Assembly: GCA_028023455.1 (NCBI GenBank) | Contig: JAQFVV010000182.1 | Location: 994,001-1,058,000, forward strand | From: Epiperipatus broadwayi | Taxonomy: Eukaryota; Onychophora; Udeonychophora; Euonychophora; Peripatidae | Length of the DNA stretch: 64,000 nt | Direction of reading: 5' to 3' | Shown here: positions 1-11,460 of the stretch, in pieces | How the letters are laid out: each line of letters begins with the position of its first letter | Position numbering within the stretch: position 1 is the first letter of the stretch | Translations under genes and position numbers: made by a program | The notes under the pieces: generated by a model | Told to the model about the DNA's origin: nothing | Seen by the model: only the letters and a program-made list of their open reading frames with translations | The model's database searches: none

Positions 1-772
1 ATAAATGCACTTCTCAGGAACATAAATTCTCTACTACCCGGAGTCTTCCTTCCAGAATTGAAAAAATATATAAAAGCGATAGCATATATGGACAATGTAC
101 TTGTCATCCTTCCCTCCAAGAAATACCTACCACAACTTTATCATATCATCAACTCCTTCTCTGACATCTCCAGCCTAAAAATCAACACCAGAAAATCATC
201 TTCCTGGTTTATCCCAACAGGAAAAAAAATAGCATCAAACTATCATGCTGACCCTCAAAAATTTCTGGGATTTCCAATATACAAATCCCAAACAGCCATG
301 TCAAAAGAATTACAAGATAACATAATTCAAGCAACCAAAAAAATAACAAAAACCCTGTCAGGAATGTATCTCTCTCTACAGGGAAAAGTGGCTTTATTGA
401 ACATGAAGGTAATGAGTAGAATCACCTAATATTTGTCTGTCATGTCCACACCAAACTCCTTCATAAAAAAAAATTAACAGACTATGTGCAAGGCTCTTCC
501 GGAGGAATAAAACAGTGGCCATCAGTATAGGTAAAATGCAGTACCATCGCAAATACAATGGTATGACACTACATGCCATCCCAGCCATACTTATACAAAA
601 AACACACACTCTCCTACACAACCTAGGAATCAAATATGGCTACACACAAATACTAGTAGCAATACAGCCAACAAATACACCACCTCCAAAAAGAAATAGC
701 TGGCTTTATATAAAAGCTCATAATATACAGCACTATGTTGAAATCACAATAGAACGGCTTAAAAAAAAATAA
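1..772 (+). pseudogene. Reverse transcriptase ORF fragment, frameshifted and with YMDN active site
   Basis: The coding portion of the LINE above. Two open segments (58-429, about 123 codons, and 515-772, about 85 codons) are separated by a stop and a frame change. They align in order with the better-kept copy at 55615-56692: the active-site region, then the KFLGFPI motif, then the segment rich in His/Arg that leads to GMxLHAI. The first listed Met is only where the open frame happens to begin, because the true N-terminus lies upstream of the window. With YMDN, a stop and a frameshift, this cannot encode a working enzyme. Confidence 0.7.
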
Positions 773-1130
773 ACATCTGGAAGCGCATCAGTTAATAAAC
801 CCAGAGCCATGCATACAAAACCCAAAACTGGGTTTAACCAACCATAGGATAACCTCGTTATTTAAATACTGGGCTCTGGAGCCTAAGTACCTTGATTTCA
901 TAATCAAATTAAATCTTGAAGCTATGCCAACTTTATCCGTCCTTTGTCATAGACGGGATATCACAAAAGTAGATCCAATATGCCCCAGATGCTATAGAGA
1001 AGAGGAGTTCTACAACCATATCATTACAACATGTAATGCACTGGGAACAGTGAGACTACTACACTATAATCTCGCTGCAAAAAAGCATCAAAACTAAACA
1101 AATTTCCAATCATCAGATTATCAATTTTTA
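1..1130 (+). mobile_element. 3' part of a YMDD-type non-LTR retrotransposon (Tx1/L1-like), decayed
   Basis: Remnant of a LINE reverse transcriptase ORF that starts before the window. An open stretch at 58-429 carries the RT catalytic region as IAYMDNVLVI, so the usual second aspartate is Asn and the enzyme should be dead. It is followed by KFLGFPIY and a LQGKVALLNMKV thumb-like block. After a stop near 428 the similarity continues in another frame (515-772; GMTLHAIPAI). A third block at about 850-1080 ends in a CPRC...H...C cluster, the zf-RVT pattern of LINE C-termini. The same block order occurs at 9000-11000 (minus) and 55550-57460, so the three are one family. The 3' limit is not clear and may lie as far as 1440. 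Assignment to the Tx1/L1-like group is from motif order, not a search. Confidence 0.75.
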
Positions 1131-1276
1131 TAACATATTTATATCTGTTTTGTGAGGTGTAAAATGACATACACCACAGCCTCACCCAGATCAAAATGCC
1201 TGTTTTATGAAAACAATGGGAAAGATTAAAAATAGGGATCAACTATTGTCATCAAAATTTATTTTTGAAGAGACTT

Positions 1277-1759
1277 GGAAGCTAAACAAACTTCCCAACC
1301 ACTCAAATATACATGGATAATCACATCAATTGTCAACATCAGACACTAATATATAACTTGAGTCTTTCAAATTTCAATTGTTTAATAATTGTCTCAATTA
1401 TTTTCATTTCTTTAATTATGTTGCATTATACAAAATGTAACCTTTATTAGACCTAATAAAATTTGTTTTTAAAGTAAAAATTTAATATTGCTTATATCTA
1501 AAAAATGCTCTAGCTCTAGTTTGTAGCCCTGTTATGGGTATGTATGAGTTGAGTTTTCTGCTAATGAGGCCTTCGTGTATTCTTTGTAAACATGCTTCTC
1601 TATTATAAGCTTATACTAAATTTTGTTCATAATTAGAATCATTTGAAAAAATTTTTATTCTCAGTATATTACTAATTTATGACATAGCAAGTTCAATTTT
1701 AAGAAAAATAATGCTGCTGTTATATTGATGACACTTGTTAAAATAAACTAATTAATTTT
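1277..1759. other. AT-rich spacer, no recognisable gene
   Basis: No open frame with family similarity on either strand. It may include the 3' untranslated tail of the LINE to its left. I see nothing else in it. Confidence 0.5.
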
Positions 1760-1847
1760 AGGAAAATTAATTTACTGGTTCTAGCTTGAAAATTTATCAA
1801 TGATAGGAAAATTAATTTACTGGTTCTAGCTTGAAAATTTATCAATG
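1760..1847. repeat. 45-bp tandem duplication
   Basis: A 45-nt unit beginning AGGAAAATTAATTTACTGG at 1760 is repeated head-to-tail at 1805. The two copies are identical until the last one or two bases of the second, which suggests a recent slippage or break-repair duplication. Confidence 0.9.
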
Positions 1848-2289
1848 CCTGCATATACAGCAGGGCTGCAGAAAGGAGTTTTCTATTAACTGAAAGGAGA
1901 CCGTTTGATTTCTTGGAGACCTCAAAGGTACTGAGTAGGGCAAATTCCTAATGTCCTCTCCATACGTTCTTGTCATTGCATCTGTTATTACTATATGATT
2001 ATTCATATAGTATACGAACATGGATGGGCTGCTTACCAACACACATTAGCCAGCATGATGGGTTTATTGGCTTTTTACCTCTGAGTTTAAGATCAAGAAA
2101 CATCATGGTCTTTCTTCTCAGTTGCCTGATAAGGCAGAATGAATGTTTGCATAAATGATAAATATTTTTCCAAGATATATATATACAATTATGACAGACA
2201 AAAATAAATCATGGTTTTTATTCTCAGAAGTCTATAAAGTCACCAACCAAGGCAGTAGTTGGTGGTCGAAGGTGAAGGGTGCTAAGAAT

Positions 2290-3066
2290 CTCCTGATTGC
2301 GGACCCAGGCTACCATTTGATGACAACTTTTTATTTAGCTACTTACAACTGCAGATCACTTTCAAGTGAAAGAAGATTGCAAGAATTAGAAGAAGAACTG
2401 TCTTATATTTAATGTGACATTATTAGACTTTGTGAAATTAGAAGAAAAGGTGAAGAGACAATTGATTTGAAAAGTGGACATGTACTCTATTATAAAGGCA
2501 CAAAAATTGGAAATACAAGTGGAGTAGGATTCATTATAAATAAAAAGTGGAAGAACAACATTGTGGAGATTGATGGTGTATTGGACAGAGTAACAAGATT
2601 AGTTATACAATTAATAGCAGATACCAAATGCAGATAATTCAGGTTTATGCCCCAACAAGGTCTCATAGTGATGAAGTAGTAGAAGATTTTTATATGGATG
2701 TACAAAAGGTTTTTGATCAGAGTAAACAACATTTTAAAATTGTTATGGGAGACTTTAATGCTAGAATTGGTAAACAAATTAAAGATGAAAGTGTTGTAGG
2801 TAATGTTGGTTATGCTAATAGAAATGAGAGAAGACATAGACTTCTGGAGTTTGCAGAAAAAGAAAAACTTTATATTATGATTTTTTTTTTTTTTTTTTGA
2901 GATAAATGTTAAAAGGAAAGAGACATGGAAGCATCTAAATGAAGGCACAGCAGAACTGGATTATATTTTGACTAACAGAAATACATATTTCAAAATTGTA
3001 ATGTTCTTAATAAATTTAACACAGGAAGTGATCATCGATTAGTAAGACGTAAGATATGTGTTAATG
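2290..3066 (+). pseudogene. AP-endonuclease domain of the RTE-like LINE
   Basis: EEP-superfamily endonuclease that nicks target DNA for target-primed reverse transcription. Reading 5' to 3', the ordered motifs are ATYNCRSL, CDIIRLCEIRR (metal-binding Glu), GVGFIINKK, IIQVYAPT, MGDFNARIG (Asp/Asn pair), ELDYILTNR and SDHRLV (catalytic His). Breaks: an in-frame stop after SYI near 2412, a frame change before 2628, and an 18-nt-class poly-T run at about 2880-2898 that sits where the other family members encode a short NTFF-like segment and throws the frame. The key residues are still readable, so the decay is moderate. Confidence 0.8.
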
Positions 3067-3459
3067 CAAAACTAGAATGACAAAAATTATTAAGAAAAAC
3101 AATATTTACAGTTGATATTCCTAATCTTCAGAAACATTCTAATGAATTTAAATTAGAACATACAAATTGGTTTCAAGTATTAGTAGATTTTGAACATGAT
3201 TCAGATTTGAATGAAATTAATATGAAAATAACTGATACACTTTTAAAAACTGCAACAAAGATAGGTAGTAGAAAAAAGCAGCAATCGACCAATAAAATTT
3301 CTACTGAGACTAGAGAATTTATGAAAAAAAAGGAAGATGATGATATACAAAAATGATGCATTAAAAAGAATTGAATATCTTGAATTTTGTAAAATGGTGT
3401 GGAAAAGAGTTGAAAATGATATAAGAATATAACTGTGAACGAGCAAGGAAAGCTGTAGA

Positions 3460-5088
3460 AGAAAATAAAAGTCTCAAGAATGTAAAACAACATTTTGGTA
3501 TTGGTAGGAAATGTATATCTGCAATAAGAAAAAAGATGGAATTATTACTAAAAAGAGAGATGACATCATGAGATGGATAGAAGACTTTTATCAAGAATTA
3601 TATAGTAATAAAGAACAAGTACCTCCTATATCTATTATATCATCCGAATTGCCCAGAATTTTAAATGAAGAAGTGAGACATGCAATTGAATGTATGAAGA
3701 AAGGAAAGGATCCAGTTAATGATGGAATTATATTTGATATATTAAAAGAAGCAGATGAAGAAATAGAATTTTTTTTAGCAAAGTTATATACCAAATGTCT
3801 AAATGATAAAGATGTACCAGATGATTGGAAGAATGCAGTAATAATATTAATATTTAAAAAAGATGATAAAGAAGATATTAGAAATTACAGACCTATCAGC
3901 TTTTTATCAGTTTTACACAAAATTTTTACCAAGATAATTACAACTCGTCTACAGAGAACATTGGATATCCACCAACCAAGAGAACAAGCTGGATTTAAAA
4001 GTGGTTTTAGTACAGTAGATCATATCCAGGTATTGAGAGAAGTTATAGAAAGGACAAATGAATATGAGTTGCCATTATGTTTTGGATTTGTAGATTATGA
4101 AAAGGCATTTGATTCTATAAACATTTCTTCAATGGTTAAAGCATTGGATCATCAAGGTATTGATCCAGGATATTGTCATATTTTAAAAAATATTTATAAA
4201 AATTCAACAGCAACAATTAGATTACATAATAATACTAGGAAAGTGAACAAGGAGAAGGGTGTAAGACAGGGTGACTCCATATCCCCAAAACTTTTTACAG
4301 CAATGCTGCAAGAAGTATTTTGTGTATTAAAATGGGAAACTAAACGAGTGAAAGTAAATGGAGATTATTTAAGTCATTTATATTTTGCAGATGATGTAAT
4401 TGTTTTTGCAAATAATGCTTCAGAGCTTCAGGAAGTGTTGCAGTAGTTATCAGATGAAAGTAGGGCTAAAGATAAATGTTAAAAAGACTAAAGTAATGTT
4501 TAATCAATTTGCTCAAAATATGAAAATAAATATTGATTATGATGAATTAGAAGAAGTTAACAGTTACAAATATCTTGGTCAGATTATTAATGCAGATGGA
4601 AACATAATGGATGAAATTAATCATAGAATTAAACTTGGTTGGAGTGCTTTTGGTAAAAATAACTTGATACTAAAAGGAAATATGCCTATATGTTTGAAAA
4701 GGAAGGGTTTTAACAAATGTGTTTTACCAGTTCTTACTTATGGATATGAGACTTGTACACTTAATAGAAAAGCAATACAGAGACTTCAGACCACTCAAAG
4801 AAGTATGGAGAGATGCATGTTGGGAGTAACAAGATGAGATTGAAAATGCAATGGATGGGTAAGAGAACAAACAGGTGTTACTAACCTTTTTGAAAAATTA
4901 AAAGATTGAAGTGGAGTTGGGCTGGACATATTGCTAGAAGAGATGATAATAGATGGACAATTAAAATTTTAAACTGGATTCCAAGAGATTGTAAAAGACC
5001 CAGAAAGAGATTACATGTGAGATGGATGGATGAAATAAGAAAGTGTGCAGGGGTGATGTGGAGAAGAGAAGCTAAAGATTGGAGATGA
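3460..5088 (+). pseudogene. Reverse transcriptase and C-terminus of the RTE-like LINE
   Basis: The longest intact piece is 3511-4446 (311 codons). It holds the RT blocks in order: PISFLSVLHKIFTKII, REQAGFKSGFST, FVDYEKAFDSI (motif A Asp), GVRQGDSISPKLF (motif B) and LYFADDVIVFA (motif C, both Asp present). A stop at 4444 and a frame change follow. The next frame (4400-4837) continues with GLKINVKKTKVMFN (motif D), YKYLGQIIN and RLQTTQRSMERCMLG up to a stop at 4835. A third frame (4906-5088) has the family C-terminus (GHIARRDDNRW, RPRKR, RWMDEIRK). The catalytic core is intact but the ORF is broken at least twice. Confidence 0.85.
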
Positions 5089-5150
5089 ACTTGGAAAGAC
5101 CTTCATCCTGCAGTGGATTGGTAATGTTTGATGAGGATGACATATAGCAG

Positions 5151-5510
5151 ATCAACTTCCAAATGTAAAATTCTTTTAAAACGATATATTTTCTTGATGC
5201 TAAATAATAAATCATGAACTTTTAGATAAGAACTTTTTGTATCTAATCAACAAAAAATAATATGTATAGAATTATTAACAGTTTTTTTTTTTATAGAAAT
5301 AATTTTATTTTTACTTTTTTCTTAATGATAATAATGTTGTTTAAAAAAATTACTAAGTAAGCTGTTTTAATTTTATTTTTACTATCTTTTCAATTAAAAT
5401 AAATTTGAAGCTGTCCAAAGCTAATTTTTATTAAGCTGCCATTAATCTGGTCTCTATTTTTTGTCTTATTGATTTTTTTTTTTAAGCATTCATTTTCTTT
5501 TGACTTTTTC
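5151..5510. other. AT-rich spacer
   Basis: Low-complexity T- and A-rich sequence between the RTE copy and the foldback element. No coding or RNA feature seen. Confidence 0.5.
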
Positions 5511-5524
5511 TATTTCTCTTCTAA
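5511..5524. repeat. Left 14-bp direct repeat (probable TSD) of the compound foldback
   Basis: TATTTCTCTTCTAA, identical to 6686-6699 and immediately outside the repeat structure. Confidence 0.75.
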
Positions 5525-6685
5525 ATAAGCATTTATTTTATATAGCGTATGTAAACAATTGTATTGCAGTCAAATATCAGCCTTTCACGCTAATTGTGCA
5601 TACGCTTTGCAAGTGTTAATAATAAATGAATACTTTCTCACCAATACAGGATATAGTATTTATGCAGGAATAAAAGGAATCCTCTTATTCCTACAACTCA
5701 AACACTTATATATGAGCAAATCTGAAGTACTGGCAAAGAAAGTGTGACAATGGAACAGTCACTTTAAATTACTATATATGTTGTCTGAATGAATGACGCC
5801 GGTGAAATTATCAAGACAGTAATTTCACCGGCATCATTCATTCAGACAACATTTATAGTAATTTAAAGTGACTGTTCCATTGTCATGCTTTCTTTGCCAG
5901 TACTTCAGATTTGCTCATATATAAGCATTTGAGTTGTAGGAATAAGAGGATTCCTTTTATTCCTGCATAAATACTATATCTTGTATTGGTGAGAAAATAT
6001 TCATTTATTATTAACACTTGCAAAGCGTATGCACAATTAATTGTTTACATATGCTATATAAAATAAATGCTTATTTACATATTATTAAGTTTCAGTTGGA
6101 ATGACGTTTAGTAAATTCTAGATAATTTCACCGGCGTCATTCATTCAGACAACATTATAGTAATTTAAAGTGACTGTTCCATTGTCACGCTTTCTTTGCC
6201 AGTACTTCAGATTTGCTCATATATAAGCGTTTGAGTTGTAGGAATAGGAGGATTCCTTTTATTCCTGCATAAATACTATATCTTGTATTGGTGAGAAAGT
6301 ATTCATTTATTATTAACACTCGCAAAGCGTATGCACAATTAGCGTGAAAGGCTGATATTTGACTGTAATATAATTGTTTACATATGCTATATAAAATAAA
6401 TGCTTATTTACATATTATTAAGTTTCAGTTGGAATGACGTTTAGTAAATTCTAGATAATATTACCGGCGTCATTCATTCAGACAACATATATAGTAATTT
6501 AAAGTGACTGTTCCATTGTCATGCTTTCTTTGCCAGTACTTCAGATTTTCTTGAGTTATAAGAATAAGAGGATTCCTTTTATTTCTGCATAAATACTATA
6601 TCTTGTATTAGTGAGAAAGAATTCATTTATTATTAACACTCGCAAAGCGTATGCACAATTAGCGTGAAAGGCTGATATTTGACTG
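5525..6685. mobile_element. Compound foldback element with 14-bp flanking direct repeats
   Basis: An arm at about 5525-5807 is followed by its reverse complement at about 5820-6110, giving a hairpin of roughly 280 bp with a loop near 5808-5819. The right-hand arm then repeats in tandem twice more (about 6122-6469 and 6470-6685), so the unit is present once inverted and three times direct. Shared landmarks are CACCGGCGTCATTCATTC, GCCAGTACTTCAGATTT and GCAAAGCGTATGCACAATT. The first right arm lacks about 30 nt (around 6040) that the others keep, and the last is truncated. TATTTCTCTTCTAA occurs at 5511-5524 and 6686-6699, exactly outside the structure, as expected of a target-site duplication. 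No protein is coded: the open frame at 5559-5747 lies wholly within one arm. Confidence 0.8.
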
Positions 6686-6699
6686 TATTTCTCTTCTAA
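6686..6699. repeat. Right 14-bp direct repeat (probable TSD) of the compound foldback
   Basis: TATTTCTCTTCTAA, identical to 5511-5524. Confidence 0.75.
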
Positions 6700-8535
6700 T
6701 AACTACTTCATTACTTAGTTCTAGTATTTTCTGTCATTTATCTTTTCCACATGGTTTTATCCAGTTTTTTTTTTATTTTGATATCTATTAATTACAGTTT
6801 TCTATGTATCATATTGTTGCTTAATGTTTTTTATTATTATTATTATTATCAGCAATAATCTTGCAAATAATATTTTTACAGCTTTCACTGTCCCTTTTAG
6901 GTTTGAAGTGTTTTATGTTTTGTAATTATTGTTATTGTTTTTTCATTATTTCAAAATATCTATTTATTATCTTTCTTAACAATGTTCATCTCTTGATTAT
7001 CATTTAGTTCTTAATGAAATATATCTAAATAGTTTAAAGTTGTTGGCTTTTTTTTTTTAATTTTATAATAACACTACATTATTTTTTCTCCCCATTTAGT
7101 TTTAAGTTGTTCCTTTTTATTTATTTATAATACTATTATATTATTATTTCTATTCATTTATGTTTAGTTTTTGAATATTTATTGCACAAATCTCCAATTT
7201 TAACATTCCTTTATTATTTTCAGCAGCATATATGCCATAACTGTTATTATCTAATCAACTAAAAATTGGAATGTGTAAAAACACGTATTCTTCAATTTAC
7301 TTACATGTCTTTACATTCTATTTTATTTCTTCAGTTTATTTATATACCTTCACATTCTATTTTTATATATTGTGCTTTGTATTTATTTTATAAAGATATA
7401 TGCCATGTATAATTTTATGCATATAAGTTTATACCAAATGATAAGCAAATGGTTTCTTACTTCAGAATGCTTATAAAGTTCAAGCACTAAATGTAACAGA
7501 GGTGAAGCGCTGTTCATTGACTTTCTAAGCTCTAGAATCTATCATTTCACAACTGTGCTGAACTTCACAAGATTAGCGAATTATAGATAATTCTAACTAT
7601 AGTAATGAAAATGGTTAATGAATCTTTTTTTATTACTAAACTATAATTTTACTCATGAAAATATTTTGTTGATGGAAATGTGTATGCGTGTGTCACTGCT
7701 ATATTTTATATGATATGCAATAAATATAATTTTTGAACATGCAATTTATCGGTGAATAGTGTTTGTTATTTGTCATGAATATTCGGTATATTTTTGTAAT
7801 AAAGTTTAGCTGTTAATGAATAAATAACTAATCACTTATATCAGTACATAGAGAAATGACTTAATCACCTCATTATTATACATTAGGAATTTATCAAGTT
7901 AGAACTAGGAATTTATCAAGTGACTTGAAGATATAATATCAATTTCCTTATATGCTGACATGCTGATATTTAATATTCAGATTGTTAGAAGTGCATGATT
8001 TTATTCAAGAAAGAAGAGATTAAAACTTTTGAAAAATGCATATGTATATATTACAACTTTCATATGCTTCTTGGATATATTTATTTATATCTGAATGTAT
8101 GCTTAACTTTTTTTATGCGAGGTTTTTTTTTACATTTTATTATTCACTTACAACTAATAATGGCAATACTTAAGTAAATATTAATAAAATACATTAATAT
8201 TGCTGCAATAAATTCTTACTGATATTAATTTTTTCAAAAAATGGGGATTATTATTAAGTTTCCTTTTCTTTTTTTAAAATTTATATGTTAAGCCTCTTTT
8301 CATTATTAGTGTAAATGAAATAGAACAAATGAAATATCTTATTTGGGGAGGGGGGGTATTTATCATATTAAATCAGTAATATTTTATTATATTAAATCAG
8401 TAATGATTGGGAGTTGTGCATACACAACCGATTTAATAAATAACAAGCATTTTATTTTTATTAATCATCTCCAAAAATATTATTTATTATGCATAATATT
8501 TAAAATATTCAAGTTAACAACATAGATGAGTATGC
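6700..8535. other. AT-rich non-coding DNA
   Basis: Contains an ATT microsatellite (about 6831-6850), several poly-T tracts and a short duplication of ATATTAAATCAGTAAT near 8367-8404. Small open frames at 7995-8177 and 8343-8525 have the composition of chance frames in AT-rich DNA and no family motif. Confidence 0.5.
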
Positions 8536-8605
8536 ATATGTAGAAATAGTAGTATATTCATCTCCATGTCTATAACTTGAGTTCGAATCTGGGCAAGTAA
8601 ATTTG
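8536..8605 (+). repeat. Possible tRNA-derived SINE remnant
   Basis: The stretch ending GAGTTCGAATCTGGG (8580-8594) has a good pol III B-box. An A-box upstream is not convincing, so this is a weak call. Confidence 0.35.
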
Positions 8606-8999
8606 AAAATTTTTTCAACAGATTGAAATTTTTCTTTCACACCAATCTTGGTCATTAAATGAGTATCTAGATATTCTTAGCTGAAGAATAAAAATATGAA
8701 AAATTATGAAAAGACTTATCACTGAACAATTAGTATATATAGTATGTATTTCTTCACTCACTATTCCTCTGTGATTGATTGCTGAGGCTCTTATCCTGCA
8801 CTGGATTATGTAAAAAGCTGTTTTGTTGTATCTGTTGTCTATATAGAGAATAGAATTTGATTTACTTCAAAACTATATTAATATTTTTAAAATTCTAGGC
8901 AAATAATTTTTATTTATTTATTAATAATATAAATGGCAGTGTTCAGGATAATTAAAATGATGATATTCTCATGATCAGTCTTTATATATATATATACAT

Positions 9000-11000
9000 A
9001 TGTTTTAAAGCATACTTTATTGATCAAAAAACAAAGATTACATCAAGATTGGGCTTACACAGTATGCATCAATCTGTTCCTGTGTCTATACAGTTCTGCT
9101 GGGCAATAAAATTGTTTACAGATATATAGAAAGAGAAAAGGAAGCTTTCTCTTGAGTTTTTTATATTGTGTTTTGCTACTTTTAAGGTGTCAAAAGTTGC
9201 TTGGATTTGGCTTGTCTAATTTTTTTAAAACTACATTATGTTGATGAACCCTGTCATGTGTGTGTCTTGCTGGTTTTGGTGTATTGTGTTCTTTTTTTTT
9301 TTTGTGGCTGTGTTATTCTGTATCTCTTTTCCTGTTTTTCAATTATAGTGTCAATTTTAGTTTAAATAGTGACCAAGTTACAGCAAAAATATCCAGCAGT
9401 GCTAGCATGTTATTCCTTTCTTTTGTTTTTCTAGCTTGCGGTGGAACATGTTGAGGTTTTGCTTTGCATTGTAGTTGAAATTGAATTTACATCTGGTGTA
9501 CCAATATGCATACAAGTTAAATGTTGCTACTCTTATTGTTGCGATTGCATTTTTTTTTATATACCTAGAGAATTTTTGCCATTGTTGTGTCTTTCTGATG
9601 GTAGTTATTTATCATTATTTGTCTTATGCTTTCCAATCCCAGACAATGATTTGGAAAACGATCTTAGTGTTTCTTCTCTTTGGAACAACCTGTACAGTGG
9701 GTTTATTTTCTTATGGAACCTTTTAAAACAGATGAAATATGATGTGGGCAAGACATTCAAGTTTACTTTGACTATGAAGTCAAAGAATTTAGGTTCCAGG
9801 TACAATTTTTTATACTTTTTAGGAGCTGTGCATTGTTTATTTCAGGGACTACTTTGTTGTTGATATCTGGTTGTGTCTGCACTTTCAGGCTATGTATGTG
9901 CCAATATGTACATTTAATTGGGTTAATCAGGGTTATTTTGCCCTTTTGATTTCTTATGCTGTCTAAAAGTGTGGCTATATAGTTGTCTTTTGGAGGTGGT
10001 CAGTTGGTGGTTATTATATCTATTTTTTGAATATTTGGAAACTTTGTAAACATAATCAGCAGGTTTTTTATTTTTGTGTGTAGAAAGTTGGAATTTGTAT
10101 GTAGTCCAAGCTCATTTAGTTTTGTGGGTTGACTTAATTGTCTCATTGAGATGTTTACCACCTTTTTATTTCAAAGTAGTTTATTGCACAGAGAGTTTAC
10201 TGTTGATATAAATTTTTTGGTAAACTTTATCACTGGTAGGTAGTATGTGATTTTTGTCATTATCAGTTAGTTGAAGAGAGCAACCCCTGAGTATAGAGAA
10301 AGGTATTATTTAGCAAGTGAGTGTGATTTTTTCTGTTTGTGTTAATATTTTGTCTTGTATTGTTCTTCTCATCTGCCCCATTCCCAAATGAAATGGGAAA
10401 CCCAGAAACTTAGTCAGTTTTCCTTGGTATATTTGTGTGTTGGTTTTCTCAGTAAAGATTGACCACATGGCTGATTTATTAGTATTTATTTTCAAATGAA
10501 ATTTTGTTGTATATTCTTCTATTATTTTTTTGGAGTGTATGTAGTTGTTTCTTTGAAGTTAGAAAAACTGTAAGGTCATCCATATATGCTATACAGAGTA
10601 TGTAAATATTGGTGTTTGGTATTTGTATTCCTTGTAATTTTTTCTTGATTTTTTCAAGTAAAGGATTTATGTATAGTGTGAAAAGCAATGTACTTAGTGG
10701 AGATCCCTGAGGAATGGTTGGTTAGGGTAGAAAGCAGGTGATGTTCTTCCATTTAGCATGATGTGTATCTCCCTATTTAAGAGCAGGCTGGCTATCATAT
10801 ATAAGATTGTTTTTGGTATTTTTTTTTTAATTGATTGATTAGTTTGTTGACAGGGACAGAGTCAAAGGCACTCTCAAAATCCAGTTGTACTACAATGGGC
10901 CCATGTTGTTTTTTTATTGTTGAATTTACTATTGTTTTAAATATTAGAGTTGCTTGACCTGTTGAAGACACTTTTTCAGCATATTGAAGTTATATACATT
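9000..11000 (-). mobile_element. YMDD-type LINE, second copy, decayed
   Basis: Read on the minus strand from about 10990 down. The first block is VVQLDFESAFDSVPVNKLI (RT motif A, about 10855-10915). Next comes MLFTLYINPLLEKI and IAYMDDLTVF (motif C, about 10560-10690), then KINTNKSAMW and KFLGFPFHLGMGQ (about 10370-10495). A block at about 10060-10190 reads YYLPVIKFTKK and LNELGLHTN, and a zf-RVT-like tail at 9605-9805 reads EPKFFDFIVKVNLNVLP. The order and spacing match the copies at 1-1130 and 55550-57460. In the tail the CPRC cysteines of the family are replaced (LYRL). The 3' untranslated part probably runs to about 9010, where the minus strand has AATAAAG. Confidence 0.75.
9605..10915 (-). 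pseudogene. Reverse transcriptase ORF of the second YMDD LINE, fragmented
   Basis: Open fragments on the minus strand at 10479-10688 (69 codons), 10310-10495 (61 codons) and 9605-9805 (66 codons) lie in different frames but in the right order for one ORF. The active site YMDD is intact, unlike the copy at the window start (YMDN). The plus-strand open frames in 9260-9863 are antisense shadows of this ORF. At least two frameshifts and several stops inactivate it. Confidence 0.7.
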
Positions 11001-11320
11001 ATGTGTTTGATATAAATAAATTTAAGCATCAATAACTGGATTGTCAATTATAGTGATTGTTTGCAGTTGCTTGCCAATCTTTTAATATAATTTATTGCAG
11101 CATTTTATAATTTCATGTTCTTATATATAATTGTAAATATGAACATTTCACATTAATAAGATGCACAAATATAAAAAAATATAAATCCTGTATGTATTTT
11201 AGTTACCATGCAATTGAAAATTAACTTGAGAGATTATATAGTACATGTTAAGATTCCAATGCTTGAAAATCACATAATTTCCCAACAAGAAACCATTTGA
11301 TATTTATTACTATTTCCACA

Positions 11321-11452
11321 GGCATGTGTGGTTTAGTGCAGAAGTAGAATATCACATTCTAGAATGTAAGGTTTTTGGGTCCATTCCAGTTATGAAACTG
11401 TTCAAATTTTTTATGAACTCTCGAACAATAAATCATTTGATTATTTTATTTA
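11321..11452 (+). mobile_element. tRNA-derived SINE (TTATGAACT-body family)
   Basis: A tRNA-like head contains GTGGTTTAGTGCAG (A-box-like) and, about 55 nt on, GGGTCCATTCCAG (decayed B-box). It is followed by the body block TTATGAACTCTCGAACAATA and an ATTT-rich tail. The same body recurs at 42680, 42830 and, inverted, at 61650. Confidence 0.6.
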
Positions 11453-11460
11453 CGTTTTAA

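Larger units (their letters stand above)
2217..5150 (+). mobile_element. Near full-length RTE-like LINE, inactivated
   Basis: A roughly 2.9-kb non-LTR retrotransposon. It encodes an apurinic endonuclease-like domain (about 2320-3060), a linker, a reverse transcriptase (about 3460-4840) and a short basic C-terminal region (4906-5088). The length, the single EN-RT ORF and the compact 3' end match the RTE clade, whose proteins are often annotated as craniofacial development protein 2-like. The 3' end carries CCTGCAGTGGATTGGTAATG followed by GATGAGGATGA, and the two other copies in this window end in the same block plus a GATGAT-type repeat. The 5' boundary is uncertain. The moderately GC-richer stretch 1848-2216 might be 5' UTR. 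Confidence 0.85.

Noticed and set aside
2490-2948. 152-codon minus-strand open frame
   Set aside because: Antisense of the RTE endonuclease domain, which has ordered catalytic motifs on the plus strand.
5559-5747. 62-codon open frame as a gene
   Set aside because: It lies wholly inside one arm of the compound foldback, and the reverse-complement copies show no coding constraint.
5820-6690. CRISPR-like array from evenly repeated blocks
   Set aside because: Units are about 220-350 bp and directly adjoin with no unique spacers. Eukaryotic context; this is a tandem foldback.
9260-9863. Plus-strand open frames with Cys/Phe-rich membrane-like sequence
   Set aside because: They are antisense to the second YMDD LINE, whose motifs are on the minus strand. 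The T-rich antisense simply yields hydrophobic residues.
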